Below the pieces are notes generated by a model, which ran no database searches, was not told the origin of the DNA, and saw only the letters and a program-made list of their open reading frames with translations. A program made the position numbers and the translations under genes. This document shows, piece by piece, positions 7,447 through 14,351 of a stretch of 20,102 nt of DNA. The DNA is from Bordetella parapertussis (lineage in GTDB: Bacteria > Pseudomonadota > Gammaproteobacteria > Burkholderiales > Burkholderiaceae_B): NCBI GenBank assembly GCA_945897365.1, contig CAMDFD010000034.1, forward strand, positions 1-20,102, given 5' to 3'. Each line of letters starts with the position of its first letter. Position 1 is the stretch's first letter.

Positions 7447-8288
7447 TCCTGACTCCCGTAAACAAGCGCGGTCTTGGTGCTCCCTTCAACGAGCCACTCA
7501 GGGATCGCGAGCTGTAAATTTTTAAAAAACTTATCCGCGAGTTGATGGGCAGCGCCGTCGTCACGATTCGTTTTTTGGACCCGGTACGAAAACGCGAGCT
7601 CACCCACTATTGGCTCGCCTACGCTGCGCATCCAAATCGCCACATCGCAATGCGCACTCACGTTAGGTCCAAACACAATATTGCCAAGTGGCAGGCAAGC
7701 CTCGAGGATTTTATTTGCCTTACCACCCATAACCGAAATGGGTACTTCGGGCTTAAGTTCTAAACGTCCTAAATCAGGAAAGAGGCGTACGAGACTTCCC
7801 ATTTCTCTCTCAAAAACCTGATCGATGGGTACGGAATCCATGATGACATTGTTGGAGTAAATCATCCGTGTCGTACCTGGTTTATCGCCGCGCAAAATTT
7901 CTTCTTTGAGACGCATTTTTGTTTTAAAGGCCGTATCAGGTGTTGGATCGTAGGCAATTGATGCTTGCAAAGATTTGGCACGGCACTTTAACGTAACCTC
8001 GCACCAATCGTCGATCCAAACGTTTTGTCGCGACTCACGTACTCGCAAGATTAAGTTATTTTTCCTGAAATCTTGCTCGGGCGTATCAAAAAAATAAACG
8101 CTACGCAGTCCCGTGTTGGCGTTATCAAGATGAAAAAAATCCACGCCCTCTTTCTGACAAAATGCCACAATCAGATGACTCAGTTGGGTAATACGACTGT
8201 AGCGATCAAGGCCTTGAGGTTTAAGCAATAGCTTGAACTCACGATTCGTAATCTTCTTGTCGAGTGGTATCGTCGTCATAGTATTCAT
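7443..8288 (-). CDS. CYTH-like (triphosphate tunnel metalloenzyme fold) protein
   Basis: A 281-residue soluble protein with no signal peptide. The middle segment VYFFDTPEQDFRKNNLILRVRE (residues about 69-90) followed by EVTLKCR is a good match to the CYTH pattern 'Y(F)DTp...L...g..LRvR ... TLK', and RLKEEIL, GRLELKPEVP and IVGELAFSYR fit later tunnel strands. The N-terminal strand reads N15-R-E17-F-K19, so only part of the ExExK motif is preserved. CYTH/TTM enzymes act on triphosphates (thiamine triphosphate, tripolyphosphate, or ATP to cAMP), and the related VTC domains make polyphosphate. The substrate here is unknown. It lies between the SulP gene (27-bp gap) and the half-transporters (ATGA overlap). 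ATG 8288 and 8279 are both possible starts; neither has a clear Shine-Dalgarno sequence. Confidence 0.62.
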   Translation of the reverse strand: MNTMTTIPLDKKITNREFKLLLKPQGLDRYSRITQLSHLIVAFCQKEGVDFFHLDNANTGLRSVYFFDTPEQDFRKNNLILRVRESRQNVWIDDWCEVTLKCRAKSLQASIAYDPTPDTAFKTKMRLKEEILRGDKPGTTRMIYSNNVIMDSVPIDQVFEREMGSLVRLFPDLGRLELKPEVPISVMGGKANKILEACLPLGNIVFGPNVSAHCDVAIWMRSVGEPIVGELAFSYRVQKTNRDDGAAHQLADKFFKNLQLAIPEWLVEGSTKTALVYGSQE

Positions 8289-8315
8289 AGAGTGAGTTGT
8301 GATATAAAAATTAAG

Positions 8316-9968
8316 TTAGATCGTTTTGAGTGGAAGACGTACGTGTTCGAACGCCTGCTTAAGCGTGTCGCAATACTGGGCAAAAGCATGCTCACCGACT
8401 AAACCAGAACGGCGCATTTTTTGAAGGACTCTTACATTCGCCTCACACAGAAAAACTTGAACGCCGCGTTTGTGTAAATCACTCACGACATCCTCGATGG
8501 ACTGCAAACCCGTCGCATCAATAAAGGGAACTCGGCGCAAGCGAATCACGAGAGCCTCCGGATCGGTAGCAGTGTGTTTAAGTACACGCTCAACACTTTC
8601 GATTGCCGCAAAAAACATGGGGCCATCGATTTCATAGACCATCACACCCTCGGGGCGCTTAAAGTTCTGGCCGCCTGAAAACTCGCTTTCGAGAGTATCC
8701 TCTGCGATTTCGCGCGTTTCAACTGACGTGGCCATACGTCTGAGGAAATGAAAAATTGCTAGCATCACACCGATATTGACCGCGACTACGAGATCCACGA
8801 AGACTGTCAATAAAAAAGTGACAATCAACACAACGCGATCAGCGGTCGGCGCACGAAACAAAAGACGACCAAAATTGTGCAACTCACTCATATTCCACGC
8901 AACGACAAACAAGATCGCCGCCAAAGCCGCCAAGGGAATGCTTGAAGCGAGAGGTGCAAGCACCAAGAGGATCAACAAAAGGGTCAACACATGGACGATA
9001 CCGGCTAAGGGACCCGTACCGCCGTTTCTAATATTGGTCGCAGTACGCGCGATCGCACCAGTCACGGCAAAACCACCAAACAATGGCGTCACGATATTGG
9101 CCACGCCTTGGCCGATGAGTTCTTGATCGGAGTTATGGTGCGTGCCGGCCATCCTGTCGGCAACAACCGCCGATAGCAGGGACTCGATCGCACCTAACAT
9201 CGCAATCGTGAAAGCCGGCCCAACCAGACTGAGAACCTGCGAAACGTTCATATCGGGCCAGGCAAAAGAGGGCAACCCCTGTGGCACACCGCCAAACATA
9301 GACCCGATCGTAGCGACCCCGGGCAACTGCACCACTGCCTGAAAAATAGTCGCAAACACCATCGCCAATAATGGACCAGGGATGCGTTTAAAAAATTTAA
9401 TTTTATTGGTGAACAATACGATTACTAAACTGAACGCTGCGATCAGCAATGTCGGCCAATGGGTCTGAGGCAATGCCAACAGCAACGACCAGACTTTTTC
9501 ATGGAAATGATCGCCGCCCGTTTTAGGTAAGCCTAGGAAATACCCCCATTGTCCGACAAAGATGATCACCCCAATACCGGTCGTAAAACCAATAATGACG
9601 GGCGACGGGATGAACTTAATGAGGCCGCCCATTTTAGCCAATCCCATGACTAGCAAAATCATCCCGGCCATCAACGTCGCGACCTGCAAACCGGCGATAC
9701 CGTACTTGGCGGTGATGCCAGCTAAAATCACAATAAACGCGCCCGTGGGCCCTGAGATTTGCTGTCGGCTGCCCCCCAATAACGTGACCAGTCCTCCACC
9801 AATGATCGCTGTGTAGATGCCTTGCTCAGGTCGCGCACCCGAGGCAATCGCAAACGCCATGGAAAGAGGCAACGCCACAATACCGACGATGAGTCCTGCC
9901 AGGATGTTAGGCCACCATTGACTGCGAGCGAACAGTCCCGCACGATACCCTTCTACTAAAGCAATCAT
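8316..9968 (-). CDS. SulP family (SLC26-like) inorganic anion transporter with STAS domain
   Basis: A 550-residue inner-membrane permease for sulfate, bicarbonate or a similar anion. The N-terminal region shows the family hallmark WWPNILAGLIVGIVALPLSMAFAIASG, then YTAIIGGGLVTLLGGSRQQISGPTGAF. About 12-14 membrane helices follow to about residue 415. A cytoplasmic STAS domain occupies roughly 435-540, with VMVYEIDGPMFFAA and the conserved loop FIDATGLQSIEDV. It is the first gene of a leftward operon with the CYTH-like gene and the paired chromate half-transporters. Sulfate permeases are a known entry route for chromate, which fits this grouping. Substrate specificity cannot be decided from sequence. 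Confidence 0.93.
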   Translation of the reverse strand: MIALVEGYRAGLFARSQWWPNILAGLIVGIVALPLSMAFAIASGARPEQGIYTAIIGGGLVTLLGGSRQQISGPTGAFIVILAGITAKYGIAGLQVATLMAGMILLVMGLAKMGGLIKFIPSPVIIGFTTGIGVIIFVGQWGYFLGLPKTGGDHFHEKVWSLLLALPQTHWPTLLIAAFSLVIVLFTNKIKFFKRIPGPLLAMVFATIFQAVVQLPGVATIGSMFGGVPQGLPSFAWPDMNVSQVLSLVGPAFTIAMLGAIESLLSAVVADRMAGTHHNSDQELIGQGVANIVTPLFGGFAVTGAIARTATNIRNGGTGPLAGIVHVLTLLLILLVLAPLASSIPLAALAAILFVVAWNMSELHNFGRLLFRAPTADRVVLIVTFLLTVFVDLVVAVNIGVMLAIFHFLRRMATSVETREIAEDTLESEFSGGQNFKRPEGVMVYEIDGPMFFAAIESVERVLKHTATDPEALVIRLRRVPFIDATGLQSIEDVVSDLHKRGVQVFLCEANVRVLQKMRRSGLVGEHAFAQYCDTLKQAFEHVRLPLKTI

Positions 9969-10044
9969 AATTGTGCCTGCAATGGATCAATCGTGATAGC
10001 GCCGCAGACGAGAAGGTCAATGACAGCGCCGAAAGATCTGATTG

Positions 10045-10050
10045 ATTATA
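10045..10050 (-). promoter_or_regulatory. Candidate -10 element for the SulP-CYTH-ChrA operon
   Basis: Read on the minus strand, 10050 to 10045 is TATAAT, a perfect sigma-70 -10 hexamer, about 77 bp upstream of the SulP start. At 17-bp spacing the -35 position reads ATCAAG, a poor match, so the promoter may need an activator or may not be real. The 250-bp SulP-amidase interval (9969-10218) holds no gene I can support. Confidence 0.35.
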
Positions 10051-10218
10051 GGGGCATGTGTCAGAGTCTTGATCTATCTTAAGAAAAGTGTTTACACAAC
10101 CGTCGCCAAACTTGTCGTCAGCCAAATCGGCAAGGACTATACTCATATGGTCATCAACGCATTGCAAAAGACGCTGATGAATATCCACTCAATTCCTCAT
10201 CTAAGGATCGCAGGCACC

Positions 10219-11733
10219 ATGAACCTTCCCGAACTTTCTGCCCTTGAGTTACGTCGACTGATCGGCACTCGACAGATTTCCCCGGTTGAGTTGATGGAGG
10301 CCTGCATCACGCAGATCGAAAAGTACAATCCGGCGATCAATGCGATCGCCGCGACCGACTTTGAGCGCGCGCGCCAAACCGCTAAAAAAGCCGAAATAGC
10401 CGTCATGCGCGGCGAATCGCTAGGTTTGCTGCATGGCTTGCCCTTGGGTGTCAAAGATCTTCAGGATACCGCGGGTCTTTTGACGACGTACGGTAACGTC
10501 GGTTTGCGCGGCAATATTCCTGCAAAAGACAATAGCCTCATATCACGCCTGCGCCAAGCCGGTGCAATCGTGACAGCTAAAACAAATACGCCCGATATGG
10601 GCGCTGGCGCAAACACCCGCAACGCCGTGTGGGGCGCAACCGGCAACCCGTTTAATCCGACACTCAACGCTGGCGGCTCTTCGGGTGGCTCAGCGGCAGC
10701 ACTCGCGACAGACATGCTACCCATTTGTACGGGTTCGGATACAGGCGGCTCACTCAGAATACCCGCGGCGATCTGCGGCGTGGTGGGGATGCGCCCTTCT
10801 CCTGGCACCGTTGGAAATGACACACGCGCATTGGGATGGTCCGTCATTTCGGTACTAGGTCCGATGGGACGCACTGTCGCAGATACGGCTTTTATGATGG
10901 CTGGATGCATCGGACGAGACGCCATGGATCCCCTCGCCTATCCCGTCGATCCGGCAAGTATTTGGCCGATGCGCCACATTGACCTGTCGACCTTGCGTAT
11001 CGGCTATACCGAAGACTTCGGCGTATGCGTGGTCGATCAGGAAACACGCAGAGTGTTTCGCAAACGCATGGCCGCCATCGCGCCGCTCGTACAGGTGTGC
11101 GAACCAGTCGATCTGCGCTGTACCGAAGCAGATCGGGCTTTTGATGTGTTGCGCGCAGAAAATTTCGTCGCAGGCTTTTCTGACATATGGCGCAACAAAC
11201 CTGAAACGCTCGGACCGAATATTTGCGCCAATATGGAAATGGCAGTGACCATCACACTCGAAGACCGAGCACGCGCGCACCTTGAACAGACACGCATCGC
11301 ACGTCAGTTTGCGGCAGCCACTGAACAATACGATTTGATTTTGTCACCCGTAGTGCCGGTCACGCCTTTCCCTTGGACGCAACTCTATGCACCCGAGGTC
11401 GACGGACAAAAGATGAGAAATTATTATCACTGGCTCGCACTGACGTATGTCGTGACGCTCGCCACCAATCCTACGATCGCGCTACCTTGCGGACGTGATG
11501 AGCAGGGCATGCCGTTTGGCTTGCAAGTCACAGGTAAACTTTTCGAAGATGGTCGCTTGATGGCAGCTGCGCATGCACTTGAGCAGGCCTTCAGTTACGA
11601 CTCCGAACTCAAGCGCGCCAAACCAGAGATGAATCAACTGCTAGAGCCTCACCCCGAGCTCAAATCAATCGTCACGCATCCTCCCGTCTATGAAGGACTT
11701 GTGACGGACCATCCAACCTCACCAGCGGTATAA
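10219..11733 (+). CDS. Amidase signature family hydrolase
   Basis: A 504-residue cytosolic amide hydrolase related to GatA. The Ser-cisSer-Lys triad is visible: K79 in GLPLGVKDLQDT, S154 in NAGGSSGGSAAALA and S178 in CTGSDTGGSLRIPAA. A frame reading back to 10042 would add 59 residues with no family resemblance; starting at ATG 10219 gives the N-terminus NLPELSALELRRLIGTRQIS, the classic amidase beginning, with AAGGA at 10203-10207. There are no gatB/gatC neighbours, so a stand-alone amidase acting on a small amide is likelier than a tRNA amidotransferase subunit. It stands alone on its strand and converges with the lipoprotein gene, overlapping by 15 bp. Confidence 0.9.
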   Translation: MNLPELSALELRRLIGTRQISPVELMEACITQIEKYNPAINAIAATDFERARQTAKKAEIAVMRGESLGLLHGLPLGVKDLQDTAGLLTTYGNVGLRGNIPAKDNSLISRLRQAGAIVTAKTNTPDMGAGANTRNAVWGATGNPFNPTLNAGGSSGGSAAALATDMLPICTGSDTGGSLRIPAAICGVVGMRPSPGTVGNDTRALGWSVISVLGPMGRTVADTAFMMAGCIGRDAMDPLAYPVDPASIWPMRHIDLSTLRIGYTEDFGVCVVDQETRRVFRKRMAAIAPLVQVCEPVDLRCTEADRAFDVLRAENFVAGFSDIWRNKPETLGPNICANMEMAVTITLEDRARAHLEQTRIARQFAAATEQYDLILSPVVPVTPFPWTQLYAPEVDGQKMRNYYHWLALTYVVTLATNPTIALPCGRDEQGMPFGLQVTGKLFEDGRLMAAAHALEQAFSYDSELKRAKPEMNQLLEPHPELKSIVTHPPVYEGLVTDHPTSPAV

Positions 11734-12297
11734 AGTAATGCCGCCGGCAATGTCTTCATTGCGCTCTTGATCGGGGAGTGAACGGTATTTAGTCAAACGC
11801 GCGCCATCGTTGCCAAGATAGACATACATAATCTCTGCATCATCTTGGCCGCGCATATAGCGATAGGACCAGATCCACTGTCGATCATCACCCCAGTCGT
11901 CGCGGGTAATGTTAGCGGGAGGGCCGAACTCGCAGTGCACTCTCTCGCGCGTCCAGACCTCTCCGTTGCCTAAAATACTGAAGCTTTGTTCGTTCAGGAT
12001 CTGTTGTGGCGCGCCGACGATCCCTTGCTTGGAAACATGCAGGGCATAGGCTGTTTCACCTTGGGGTTGCTGTGTCCACACCATACGCTTGCCTCCGTCT
12101 CTCGAAGGGCAAATGATATCAGGGCTGCCGTATTGCTTGATCACCTCGGTCACCGGCGTACCGGACTGCACGCTTGAAATCTGTGCGCAGCCAGACAAGA
12201 TCAATGCAGAAAGACCAAGAGAAACCCAGCCAATCGCTTTAGCACACTGGTCTGCGGTGAAGGTACTCTGCAGACCAAACTTTTCTTTTTGAATCAT
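11719..12297 (-). CDS. Small predicted outer-membrane lipoprotein (possibly SmpA/BamE-like fold)
   Basis: A 192-residue protein with a type II signal peptide: a 25-residue charged/neutral n-region, hydrophobic WVSLGLSALIL, and lipobox LSGC with Cys at 37. The mature part has two weakly similar segments (SGTPVTEVIKQYGSPDI and NGEVWTRERVHCEFGPPANI). Their G-x-P and tryptophan pattern resembles the short alpha-beta repeats of SmpA/BamE-like lipoproteins, but I cannot claim homology firmly. ATG 12297 is preceded by GGTGG; the reading frame extends further upstream but lacks a better start and overlaps ribA. It follows ribA by 22 bp on the same strand. Its 3' end overlaps the amidase by 15 bp. Function unknown. 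Confidence 0.72.
   Translation of the reverse strand: MIQKEKFGLQSTFTADQCAKAIGWVSLGLSALILSGCAQISSVQSGTPVTEVIKQYGSPDIICPSRDGGKRMVWTQQPQGETAYALHVSKQGIVGAPQQILNEQSFSILGNGEVWTRERVHCEFGPPANITRDDWGDDRQWIWSYRYMRGQDDAEIMYVYLGNDGARLTKYRSLPDQERNEDIAGGITLYRW
11722..11747. terminator. Hairpin at the convergent amidase/lipoprotein gene ends
   Basis: GCGGTA (11725-11730) pairs with TGCCGC (11739-11744), including one G-U pair. After an A/C mismatch it is extended by CC (11722-11723) with GG (11746-11747), leaving an 8-nt loop. It contains the amidase stop TAA (11731-11733) and overlaps the last codons of the lipoprotein gene. No U-run follows, so its role as a terminator is uncertain. Confidence 0.35.
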
Positions 12298-12319
12298 GAC
12301 AACCACCCATGGGGTCAAA

Positions 12320-13456
12320 TTAAAACTCGAACATGTGTCCGCTTTTCGCAGCCTTGGTCCGGAGATAACCATCATTATGCTCGTTTGACGGATAGATGTG
12401 CGGCACGCGTTCAACGACCTCGATGTCGTGCTGCGCCAAAGCAGCAACCTTGGTGGGATTGTTCGTCATCAGTCTGACGCGGCTCACGCCCAACAAACGC
12501 AACATCTGAGCAGCCGGTAAATAGTTGCGTTCGTCCGAATCAAAGCCAAGATGTAAATTAGCATCCACCGTATCGAAACCAGAATCCTGCAGTTGGTAGG
12601 CGCGCAACTTATTCACCAAGCCAATACCACGGCCTTCTTGAGCGAGATACAAAAGGATGCCACTACCGACTTTAGACATCTCTGCAATTGCGCCGCGCAA
12701 CTGATTTCCACAGTCGCAACGCAACGATCCAATCAAATCACCCGTAAAACATTCAGAATGCAAACGCACCAAAACGGGTTGCGTCGTATCGACATCGCCG
12801 ATCATGACCGCAAGGTGTTCAATACCACCGTCTCGCGGACGAAATGCCACGACACGCGCGTTTTCAGCGTTTTCCAACGGGACTCGCGCCTGACTCACGA
12901 GCGTGAGAGCCTTGGCGGCGTTTTGAATATAGTCCAGAATGAGGCTGGCTTTGACCGACAAAATATCCGGTGTGCCGACACCCTCGACTATCAGCGCCGC
13001 TGGCAACAACCGTGAAAGCTTGGAGAGCGTCACACAAGATCGGGCGAGCGTATCGGCATCACTCAAGACAAGGCCAGACAAATCCGGACGCTGTATCAGC
13101 GCCGCAAGTGGATTGGCGAGGAACTCAATGATCGTTAAATCCAGCCCTTCGGGGTGCGTCACTACACAGGCTAAGCGGTCGGTCTTGTCAAGACCGAGCA
13201 CATTGGCACGCGTGCCTGTCATGACAAGGCGGGGAGCGCTATGACCTTCCCGTGTCAGCAACCCAAGATGCTCGGGCGTCAGGGCTTCGGCAGCCAGCAT
13301 TAAGAGGCTGGCATCGCCATCATGCACACGGACAATCGCTCCGCGGCGCAATTCAGAAATGGCACGGTCTACTGCAATGAGTGGATCAGAATTCGACAAG
13401 ATAGGCTGGGCTAAAAGGTGAAGAGGCTTTAAAAAAACTTCGGCAATAAACCGCAC
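12320..13456 (-). CDS. ribA: GTP cyclohydrolase II with degenerate RibB-like N-terminal domain
   Basis: A 378-residue protein in two parts. Residues about 195-378 are a complete GTP cyclohydrolase II, which opens GTP to 2,5-diamino-6-ribosylamino-pyrimidinone phosphate. Zinc ligands are C236, C247 and C249 (SECFTGDLIGSLRCDCG), and EGRGIGL (274-280), SDER (307-310) and MTNNPTKV are all present. Residues about 25-190 resemble 3,4-dihydroxybutanone-4-phosphate synthase (AISELRRGAIV, MLAAEALTPEHLGLLTREG, RLVMTG). However, the catalytic acidic loop of RibB (DREDRENEGD-type) is replaced by HDGDASLLM, so synthase activity is unlikely. The start is GTG 13456 with no good ribosome-binding site; a TTG 19 codons later is an alternative. 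It is divergent from the RibD-type gene and is followed by the lipoprotein gene. Confidence 0.88.
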   Translation of the reverse strand: MRFIAEVFLKPLHLLAQPILSNSDPLIAVDRAISELRRGAIVRVHDGDASLLMLAAEALTPEHLGLLTREGHSAPRLVMTGTRANVLGLDKTDRLACVVTHPEGLDLTIIEFLANPLAALIQRPDLSGLVLSDADTLARSCVTLSKLSRLLPAALIVEGVGTPDILSVKASLILDYIQNAAKALTLVSQARVPLENAENARVVAFRPRDGGIEHLAVMIGDVDTTQPVLVRLHSECFTGDLIGSLRCDCGNQLRGAIAEMSKVGSGILLYLAQEGRGIGLVNKLRAYQLQDSGFDTVDANLHLGFDSDERNYLPAAQMLRLLGVSRVRLMTNNPTKVAALAQHDIEVVERVPHIYPSNEHNDGYLRTKAAKSGHMFEF

Positions 13457-13482
13457 AATCTAATATTATGACAACTCAAGGT

Positions 13483-13529
13483 AAATCCCTAATGGAATAC
13501 ACCTACTTCATTCTCAATTTCAGGGATTT
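13483..13529. promoter_or_regulatory. Inverted repeat between ribA and the RibD-type gene, masking the latter's ribosome-binding site
   Basis: AAATCCCT (13483-13490) and AGGGATTT (13522-13529) are perfect reverse complements, 31 nt apart. The right arm contains the AGGGA that would serve as ribosome-binding sequence for the TTG start at 13536. The hairpin in the mRNA could therefore lower initiation, or the repeat could be a dimeric operator in the 79-bp divergent interval. No recognisable FMN riboswitch core is present. Confidence 0.4.
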
Positions 13530-13535
13530 TTAACT

Positions 13536-14348
13536 TTGGTTTCACCTACACCCGACTTTCACCTTCAGGGCGAGCAACCCCCCTCAGAGGCGCTTGCTCA
13601 GTGGAATCTGTTTTTAAAGGAATTCTTTAGTTCCGATTCTTTAGTTGTCGCACCCTTTCAGGCGCTTTTCGAGCCCCTCAGAATCAGTCAAGTAGATACG
13701 ATGATGGTGGTCGGACAGCTCGGTCAAACCATGGATGGTCGCATTGCCACGGTGACCGGTCAATCCAAATACATCAATGGCCGTCCAGGTTTAACGCATC
13801 TGCACCAGTTGCGCGCCTTGCTTGACGCGGTCGTGGTGGGAGTCGGTACCGCCATCGCTGACGACCCTCAACTCAATGTCAGACTCGTTGGCGGTAAAAA
13901 TCCAGCACGGGTCGTCATTGACCCAAAAGGCAAACTCAATCCTGAAGCACGGGTCTGGCTTGACGATGGCGCAAGTCGTTTATGGATCGTCTCTGAAGGT
14001 ATTGAAGTCACCGCACCGGCAGGCGTTGAAATGGTCGCGCTCCCTGCGCTTGATGGACGCATCGCGCCTCCAGACATCTTGAGGTGCTTGCATCAACGCG
14101 GACTGAACCGCGTATTAATAGAAGGAGGTGCGGAAACGGTCTCACGCTTTTTGCAAGCGGGTTGTCTCGATCGACTGCACTTGATCGTTGCGCCCATTTT
14201 GATGGGTTCGGGTCGTGCAAGTCTCAATCTACCCGCGATCGAACATATGGATCAGGCACTGCGCTTGAATGTTCTCACGCACTTACTGGGCAATGAAATG
14301 TTATTTGATTGCGATTTGACTACGCAACGCATAAAAATTACTGTTTAA
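13536..14348 (+). CDS. Stand-alone RibD C-terminal-type reductase
   Basis: A 270-residue protein of the dihydrofolate-reductase-like fold used by riboflavin pathway reductases, which reduce the ribose of a pyrimidine phosphate with NADPH. The core starts near residue 56 with VVGQLGQTMDGRIATVTGQSKYING, followed by HQLRALLDAVVVGVGTAIADDPQLNVR, ARVVIDPKGKL, and the C-terminal LIEGGAETVSRFL and HLIVAPILMGSGR. The N-terminal deaminase domain of full RibD (zinc HAE/PCxxC motifs) is absent. In its place is a 55-residue segment with no known motif. I chose TTG 13536 because AGGGA lies 9 nt upstream. It is divergent from ribA and its stop lies 3 bp from that of the glycosyltransferase on the other strand. 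Confidence 0.85.
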   Translation: MVSPTPDFHLQGEQPPSEALAQWNLFLKEFFSSDSLVVAPFQALFEPLRISQVDTMMVVGQLGQTMDGRIATVTGQSKYINGRPGLTHLHQLRALLDAVVVGVGTAIADDPQLNVRLVGGKNPARVVIDPKGKLNPEARVWLDDGASRLWIVSEGIEVTAPAGVEMVALPALDGRIAPPDILRCLHQRGLNRVLIEGGAETVSRFLQAGCLDRLHLIVAPILMGSGRASLNLPAIEHMDQALRLNVLTHLLGNEMLFDCDLTTQRIKITV

Positions 14349-14351
14349 CGT

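Noticed and set aside
10042..10218. A longer amidase N-terminus beginning at 10042
   Set aside because: The added 59 residues do not look like the amidase family; the ATG at 10219 gives the standard beginning and places the triad at the family's usual positions.
5836..10349. Copies of GCGATCGC (5836, 9049, 10342), the HIP1-like octamer of cyanobacteria
   Set aside because: Three copies in 20 kb, all inside coding sequence, are easily explained by codon use; gene content is betaproteobacterial.
10219..11733. Calling the amidase gatA
   Set aside because: No gatB or gatC adjacent; many stand-alone amidases share the same triad.
13457..13535. A possible FMN riboswitch between ribA and the RibD-type gene
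   Set aside because: The interval is only 79 bp and I do not see the conserved RFN-element core; only a simple inverted repeat is present.
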